Notes under the pieces: model-generated | The model's input: only the letters and a program-made list of their open reading frames with translations | What the model was told of the DNA's origin: nothing | The model's database searches: none | Origin: Streptomyces sp. RB17 | GTDB taxonomy: Bacteria; Actinomycetota; Actinomycetes; Streptomycetales; Streptomycetaceae | Length of the DNA: 64,000 bases | Assembly: GCF_009604455.1 (NCBI RefSeq) | Contig: NZ_WEGL01000007.1 | Span: 496,001-560,000 of the forward strand | Direction of reading: 5' to 3' | Made by a program: the position numbers and the translations under genes | Shown: positions 59,813 through 64,000 of the stretch, in pieces | Position numbering within the stretch: the stretch's first letter is position 1 | Layout: each line of letters begins with the position of its first letter

Positions 59813-60700
59813 TCACACCGCGGCGGACTCGTCCGTCAGCAGCTCCCACACCGCCTCGAACCACGCCGTCATCCCGTCCACGAAGGTCGAGCCCGGCGAG
59901 TCCGTACGGCCGTCGCGGACGTGGTGGGTGAGGGTCGCGCCGAGCCCCAGGACGTCCACCGCCCGCACCTCTTCGTGGACGTCGAGCATCACCGGCCTCA
60001 CGAGCGGTATGTAGGGGCCGTGCAGCACCTCGGAGCCGTTGATCACGTACAGCTTGAACGTCGGCGCGAACGGGGCATGGCGGAACTCGTACGACACCGA
60101 CGGGACGAGCTTCTCCCGGTGCAGCTCCCCGAGGACCTTGTCGAGGGAGGTGATATGGGTCTCGGCGATGCCCCGCAGCCGCTCCCTGAGCCGCTCGTCG
60201 TCCCTCCTCTCCACGCCCCGCGGATACGGCAGGGCGTCGATCGCGGACGGGAGGATCAGGCGCAGGGCGATCCGCTGGGGCGCGATGATCCCGGCGCGGA
60301 TCCGCTCCGCCTGCAGGTGGATGTGGGTGTCCAGGCTCTCCGACGTCAACGTGTAGATGTCCAGGGTGACGTCGGACTGCTCGAAGGCCTCGGCGATCAG
60401 GGGGCCGAGGGTCAGCTGACGGCGGGAGCGGCTCGCCCGGGGCGTCGAGGACTGGATGCGCTGGTTGCGCACCACCCATGAGCCCTTGCCCTGCCGGGAC
60501 TGGATCCAGCCCTCGCCGCGCAGCGCCCGCAGGGCCCGCTGCACGGTGTCCCGGGACACCCCGAACTCCTTCGCCAGGGTGGTCTGGGAGGGCAACAGGG
60601 TGTCCACCGGGTAGAAGCCGTCGGCCATCCGGGCCCGCAGTTCCTCCGCGACCCGGAGGAACTCGTGGCCGCCGGTCTCGTCCTTCCGCTCCACCGTCAC
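59813..60700 (-). CDS. GntR-family regulator, paralogue 1
   Basis: 295 aa from a GTG (upstream TTG or GTG starts are possible). N-terminal winged helix (about 10-80: RMADGFYPVDTLLPSQTTLAKEFGVSRDTVQRALRALRGEG). The effector part (100-295) matches those of the two genes at 61789 and 62994: LRLILPSAIDALPYP, HAPFAPTFKLYVINGSEVLHGPY, and FVDGMTAWFEAVWELLTDE. This effector domain is not one of the common UTRA or FCD types I recognise. Not named. Confidence 0.82.
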   Translation of the reverse strand: MTVERKDETGGHEFLRVAEELRARMADGFYPVDTLLPSQTTLAKEFGVSRDTVQRALRALRGEGWIQSRQGKGSWVVRNQRIQSSTPRASRSRRQLTLGPLIAEAFEQSDVTLDIYTLTSESLDTHIHLQAERIRAGIIAPQRIALRLILPSAIDALPYPRGVERRDDERLRERLRGIAETHITSLDKVLGELHREKLVPSVSYEFRHAPFAPTFKLYVINGSEVLHGPYIPLVRPVMLDVHEEVRAVDVLGLGATLTHHVRDGRTDSPGSTFVDGMTAWFEAVWELLTDESAAV

Positions 60701-60882
60701 ACGCGGTACGTACCTCCCGCGGACCAGCGGCAAACCCGCGGCAGTCAGGCAAGCAGTCAGGTCAACTGTCCGGTTACTGGATCTAGTTGGCCGGGCATGC
60801 TGCCCCAAGCAGTCAACTTCACCAGTCAACAGTGCGGACTTGAGGGGTTGACCGGTTGCCGGGGCCCGAGGGGGTGGAAGTC
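60701..60882. promoter_or_regulatory. Divergent promoter region with repeated GTCAAC words
   Basis: GGTCAACTG (60770), AGTCAACTT (60813), AGTCAACAG (60826) and a reversed GGTTGACC are spaced between the GntR gene and the tiny membrane gene. They could be the binding sites of GntR paralogue 1. Confidence 0.45.
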
Positions 60883-61251
60883 ATGACGGTCCATGTGCTC
60901 GGGTTCGACGTGCAGATCGACGACCTGAGTCAGCTCGTCTTCTGGGGCGCGGGCCTGGTGGTGTCGCTGACCGGCTGGATCCGCGGGCGCGCACGGCGCC
61001 GGCCGCGGGCCGGGGTTCCGGACGCCGCGCGGCCCGCCGTCATCGGCCGCGCAACAGGCGCAGCAGCGGCTCCAGCGACGCGACGACGAACCCGGCTCCG
61101 GCCTCCCGCAAAAGCTTCCCCTTCCGTTCGTTACGCGCGTAGCCGAGAAAGGGCACGCCGGCGTCGTTCGCGGCGGCGAGGTCGGAGGTCGAGTCCCCGA
61201 TCATCAGGGCCGCCGCGGGGGCGGAGCCCATCGCGGCCAGGGCCCGGTTGA
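60883..61251 (+). CDS. Possible tiny membrane protein, antisense overlap with the HAD gene
   Basis: The ATG follows GGGGGTGG. The first 45 residues (MTVHVLGFDVQIDDLSQLVFWGAGLVVSLTGWIRGRARR) show one membrane helix ending in Arg. The remaining 75 residues lie antisense to the HAD gene and are Arg-rich, so the natural stop has probably been lost. It stands divergent to GntR paralogue 1, as the 62814 peptide does to paralogue 2. Confidence 0.45.
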   Translation: MTVHVLGFDVQIDDLSQLVFWGAGLVVSLTGWIRGRARRRPRAGVPDAARPAVIGRATGAAAAPATRRRTRLRPPAKASPSVRYARSRERARRRRSRRRGRRSSPRSSGPPRGRSPSRPGPG

Positions 61252-61789
61252 GGCAGTGCGGGTCGGGCTTGAGCAGGTGCAGGGCGGTCGTGCGGCCGTA
61301 GATGTGCGGGGCGAAGCAGGGAGTGAGACCGCGGCCCTGCAGATAGGCGCGGACCACTCTGGGCGAGTTGTTGGTGGTGATGGCGAGGCGGGAGCCGACC
61401 GCGGTCCAGGTGCGTATCAGGGGGTCGGCGTAGGGGGTGGGCAGCGCGGAGCCGGCGGCTCGCAGCTCCTCCTGGGTGAGACGTTCCTCCAGCTCGGCCA
61501 CGAGGTCGCTGCCGGGGCGCCGGCGGTCCACGGCGCGCAGCACCACATGGGGGTCCAGCGAGTCGCGCTCGGAGTCGCTGAGCAGATCGTGCAGCCCGCG
61601 CCCGGCCAGCCAGTCCACCAGCTCGGCCGCCACCCGTTCCGCCCTGTGGAGCGCGAACAGCCGGCAGATCGGCCCGTCGAAGTCCCATAGGACCACTCGG
61701 GCACCTTCGATCAGATCCCGGAGCCGATCGGTCTCGTACGCGGCCTGTTCGGTCTGCGTCGTGTCAGTCTGCGTCGCATCAGAAGTCAC
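61040..61789 (-). CDS. HAD-superfamily hydrolase
   Basis: 249 aa. HAD motif I ARVVLWDFDGPICRL (catalytic Asp pair DFD, atypical GPI in place of GT/V), motif II ITTNNSPR, motif III KPDPHCLNRAL and motif IV MIGDSTSDLAAAND. A phosphatase or phosphoglycolate-phosphatase-like role is likely; substrate unknown. The GTG start overlaps the TAG stop of GntR paralogue 2 by one base, so the two are coupled. Confidence 0.85.
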   Translation of the reverse strand: MTSDATQTDTTQTEQAAYETDRLRDLIEGARVVLWDFDGPICRLFALHRAERVAAELVDWLAGRGLHDLLSDSERDSLDPHVVLRAVDRRRPGSDLVAELEERLTQEELRAAGSALPTPYADPLIRTWTAVGSRLAITTNNSPRVVRAYLQGRGLTPCFAPHIYGRTTALHLLKPDPHCLNRALAAMGSAPAAALMIGDSTSDLAAANDAGVPFLGYARNERKGKLLREAGAGFVVASLEPLLRLLRGR

Positions 61790-62664
61790 TAGGAGAGTGT
61801 CAGGTCCGTGGTGATGGTTTCCCAGAGGGCGTCGAACCACTTCTGCGATTGCTCCACGAACGCCGCGTCCCGCTGTCCGGCCCGCTGCTCGAAGGAGAAC
61901 AGCAGGGACTCCGAGCCGAGGGTGTCCCACATCTCCAGCGTCCCGCTCTCGGTGGGCTCCTCCCGCCTGGCGATCATGTAGTGCGCGAACAGCGCCTCCA
62001 CCCCGTTGAGCAGGTACAGCTTCACCGGCGGGGTGAACGGCAGCGCCCGGAAGGTGACATGCACGTCGATGTCGTGGGTGCCGCGCAGCGCCTGGAGGTT
62101 GTACTGCAGCACCTGGCCCTGGGCGTTGCGCATGGCCAGCCAGCGCTGGTGGACGGCGTCCTCCTCCTCGCTGCCGGCGTCGACGGAGACCGGGAAGGCG
62201 AGGTTGATGTCCCGGGACGGCAGCAGGATGCGGGCGTCGATCCGCTCGGGGTGCAGCCGGCCCTCGTGGACCAGGCGCAGCGGCTCGCCGAGCGCGGGGA
62301 TCAGGCTCTGCGCGGTCAGGCAGACGGCGTCGATGCGCACGTGTGGCGCCGAGAACGCCTCGGTCAGCCGGGGCGCGAGCGCCACCATGGTCGGCTGGGG
62401 CTCCCCCCGCACGGTCCGCGGCTCGGCGACCCGCGGCGGGCTGCCCTTGCTGACGTCGGCGAGCAGCCCGTCCTCCTGGAGCACCCGCAGCGCCTGGCGT
62501 ACGGCACCTCGCTCGACGCCGAACTCCCCGGCCAGCTCGGCCTGGGTGGGCAGCCGCTCGCCGGGCTGCAGCGCACCGGTGCGGATCCGTTCGCGCAGGG
62601 TGTCGGCGATCTCCTGAGGCGTGAGCCGCCTGCTGCCGTTCACTGCCACATGCTCCTGAGTCAC
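61789..62664 (-). CDS. GntR-family regulator, paralogue 2
   Basis: 291 aa from a GTG (a TTG lies two codons earlier; no clear ribosome site, maybe leaderless). HTH LTPQEIADTLRERIRTGALQPGERLPTQAELAGEFGVERGAVRQALRVL and an effector domain with ARILLPSRDINLAFP, TFRALPFTPPVKLYLLNGVEALFAHY and FVEQSQKWFDALWETI. Very close to paralogue 3. Operon with the HAD gene. Divergent from a tiny membrane gene over inverted repeats. Confidence 0.85.
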   Translation of the reverse strand: MTQEHVAVNGSRRLTPQEIADTLRERIRTGALQPGERLPTQAELAGEFGVERGAVRQALRVLQEDGLLADVSKGSPPRVAEPRTVRGEPQPTMVALAPRLTEAFSAPHVRIDAVCLTAQSLIPALGEPLRLVHEGRLHPERIDARILLPSRDINLAFPVSVDAGSEEEDAVHQRWLAMRNAQGQVLQYNLQALRGTHDIDVHVTFRALPFTPPVKLYLLNGVEALFAHYMIARREEPTESGTLEMWDTLGSESLLFSFEQRAGQRDAAFVEQSQKWFDALWETITTDLTLS

Positions 62665-62698
62665 GACCAAACGCTACAACTCTGATCCATCTTTGGGG

Positions 62699-62788
62699 AG
62701 TTGCCGAGAAGTTGTTTATAAACTCGGACCAAGTGGGGACAACTTAGATGGAGTTGGTTGCCAACTTCTCGGAAGTTTTCCAAGTTGG
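62699..62788. promoter_or_regulatory. Inverted-repeat operator region between GntR paralogue 2 and a tiny membrane gene
   Basis: CCGAGAAGTTG (62704-62714) is the perfect inverse of CAACTTCTCGG (62762-62772). CCAACTT (62761-62767) and AAGTTGG (62782-62788) form another pair, with ACAACTTAG between. The CAACTT/AAGTTG word also occurs before paralogue 3 (63916 and 63991). Probably the shared repressor-binding sites. Confidence 0.65.
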
Positions 62789-62813
62789 CCAATCGTCTGA
62801 AGGGGGAACCGCC

Positions 62814-62981
62814 GTGCCCGCCCTCGCTCTCCTCGTCGAACAGCTCGTCCAGTGGAAGTACGGTCTCGCCGGCGCCGTCGGCCTGCTTCTGATCTCCGTC
62901 GGCATCGAGACCAAGAGTCACAAGGCGCTCTCCGCCGGCGCCGTCCTGCTCGCCGTGCTCCTCGCGGGCCCGGCGCTGTGA
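62814..62981 (+). CDS. Tiny membrane protein, divergent to GntR paralogue 2
   Basis: 55 aa, GTG six bases after AAGGGGGA. Hydrophobic: LALLVEQLVQWKYGLAGAVGLLLISVGIETKSHKALSAGAVLLAVLLAGPAL, probably two short helices. A longer start at 62748 would run through the operator, so is less likely. Only 12 bp before the convergent end of GntR paralogue 3. Function unknown. Confidence 0.65.
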   Translation: MPALALLVEQLVQWKYGLAGAVGLLLISVGIETKSHKALSAGAVLLAVLLAGPAL

Positions 62982-62993
62982 CCGTCACGCGCC

Positions 62994-63902
62994 CTAGGAG
63001 CTGAGCAGGAGCTCCGTACTGATCGTCTCCCACAGCGCGTCGAACCACCGCCGCGACTGCTTCACGAACGCGGCGTCACGCTCCCCGGCACGCCGCTCGA
63101 AGGCGAACAGCATCGAGCGCGTGCCGTCCGCGTCGTACAGCTCCAGATGCTCGTGCTCGATCTCCCGCTCGCGGCGCTTCAGCGTGTAGTACGCGAAGAG
63201 CGCCTCGGAGTCGCCCAGCAGGTACAGCTTGACCGGCGGGGTGAAGGGCAGGGCGCGGAAGGAGACCCGGACGTCGATCCCGTGCGTGGTGAGCAGGGCC
63301 AGCAGGTTCTGCCGCAGCACCATGCCCTGGGCGTTGCGCTGGGCCAGCCAGCGCCGGTGCAGCAGACCGTGGTCGTCGGCGGCCACCGCCGCCGGGAAGG
63401 CGAGGTCGATGTCACGGCTGGGCAGCAGCACCCGGACGTCGATCTTGGCCGGTTTCAGCCGTCCCGCGTGGATCTGCCTCAACGGCTCGCCGACGGCCAG
63501 CGTGAGCGAGACCGAGGTCAGGCAGAGCGCGTCGATCCGCACGTGAGGGGCGGCGAAGGCCTTCGCTATCCGGGGTGCGAGGCCGACCATGGTGGGCTGC
63601 GGCGGCGCAGCCTGCCCGGCCGGCAGCCTGGCCGGCCCGGGTACGGCCGCCACGGTGGCCGGGCTGCCTTGGGAAACGTTGGTGAGCAGGCGCTCCGACT
63701 GCAGGGTGCGCAAGGCCTGGCGCACGGTCCCGCGCTCGACGCCGAACTCGACGGCCAGCTCCGCCTGCGTGGGCATGCGCTGACCCGGCTGCAGCACTCC
63801 GGCCCTGATCCGGCTGCGCAGTGCGTCGGCGATGTCGCGATGGGACGCGTGGGGCCGCTGTGACCTCGTCCGTCCACTGGCGGAGGCGTGCTCCGGTTCC
63901 AC
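62994..63902 (-). CDS. GntR-family regulator, paralogue 3
   Basis: 302 aa from a GTG (a TTG two codons earlier is possible). HTH SHRDIADALRSRIRAGVLQPGQRMPTQAELAVEFGVERGTVRQALRTL; effector domain with VRVLLPSRDIDLAFPAAV, SFRALPFTPPVKLYLLGDSEALFAYY and FVKQSRRWFDALWETI. It is clearly a duplicate of paralogue 2. Upstream (63909-64000) the TTATGAGCC...CTAGTGGACATAAGTA layout parallels 62716-62745 before paralogue 2, and a further divergent tiny gene may lie just beyond the window edge. Confidence 0.85.
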   Translation of the reverse strand: MEPEHASASGRTRSQRPHASHRDIADALRSRIRAGVLQPGQRMPTQAELAVEFGVERGTVRQALRTLQSERLLTNVSQGSPATVAAVPGPARLPAGQAAPPQPTMVGLAPRIAKAFAAPHVRIDALCLTSVSLTLAVGEPLRQIHAGRLKPAKIDVRVLLPSRDIDLAFPAAVAADDHGLLHRRWLAQRNAQGMVLRQNLLALLTTHGIDVRVSFRALPFTPPVKLYLLGDSEALFAYYTLKRREREIEHEHLELYDADGTRSMLFAFERRAGERDAAFVKQSRRWFDALWETISTELLLSS

Positions 63903-64000
63903 GTACAAACACTACAACTTCCCGCCAAGTTCCGGCAGTTCATCGACAGCTGGTTATGAGCCGCTTCCTAGTGGACATAAGTACGGTGAAGTTGGCTGCC

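Noticed and set aside
57192..60752. 1186-aa minus-strand frame running across the kinase and GntR genes.
   Set aside because: Composition artefact of high GC; the real proteins with conserved motifs are in another frame.

Overview
The window is chromosomal DNA from a Streptomyces, or a very close relative. GC content is very high, starts are often GTG, and the gene order is the familiar Streptomyces one: rlmB-cysS-(F420 enzyme)-ispF-ispD-carD, then phoP/phoR facing phoU, and later gpm and mshA. No complete tRNA, rRNA or CRISPR array was seen.

Layout. (1) 1-13516 is conserved core: rRNA methylation, cysteinyl-tRNA synthesis, two MEP-pathway isoprenoid enzymes, the CarD transcription factor, and the PhoR-PhoP/PhoU phosphate system with recognisable PHO boxes. 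A few small secreted or regulatory genes follow. (2) 13517-29924 is a 16.4-kb integrated conjugative element (AICE, pSAM2-like). It sits between two 21-bp direct repeats that copy the last codons of gpm. Its right half is a complete AICE backbone: Nudix immunity protein, GntR repressor, FtsK-type DNA pump, spread proteins, rolling-circle Rep, Xis and tyrosine integrase. Its left half (13.5-20.5 kb) is low in gene density and holds remnants and cargo: a secreted protein, an Imm53 immunity protein, small orphan proteins, a serine-tRNA 3' remnant and several scattered att-like motifs. (3) 29906-46430 is core again: gpm, an MFS exporter, secreted and cell-wall proteins, mshA (mycothiol), a NlpC/P60 endopeptidase behind a probable c-di-AMP riboswitch, a receiver-PP2C phosphatase, and a self-regulating XRE repressor. 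(4) 46430-64000 is accessory: an hsp18 heat-shock module with its repressor, DUF2267 genes, an ECF41 sigma factor with its carboxymuconolactone decarboxylase-like partner, a UvrA-like ABC protein, HelD, a TetR regulator, a 183-bp MITE-like element, and a cluster with a tandem kinase-fold protein, three paralogous GntR regulators, a HAD hydrolase and tiny membrane proteins.

How the parts fit. In the AICE, copies of a palindrome (ACTCGT-N4-ACGAGT and variants) lie before the repressor gene, the transfer operon and the spread genes, so one GntR protein probably silences transfer, while Rep, Xis and Int are packed for joint expression. The element brings its own copy of the gpm tail and a look-alike terminator, so integration leaves gpm intact. 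In the right-hand cluster, two GntR genes stand divergent to a tiny membrane-protein gene across shared inverted repeats, and the kinase-like and HAD proteins are read from the same strand. This repeated layout is the best candidate here for an undescribed regulatory system. The most uncertain calls are the small orphan genes of 13.5-20.5 kb and the short membrane peptides.
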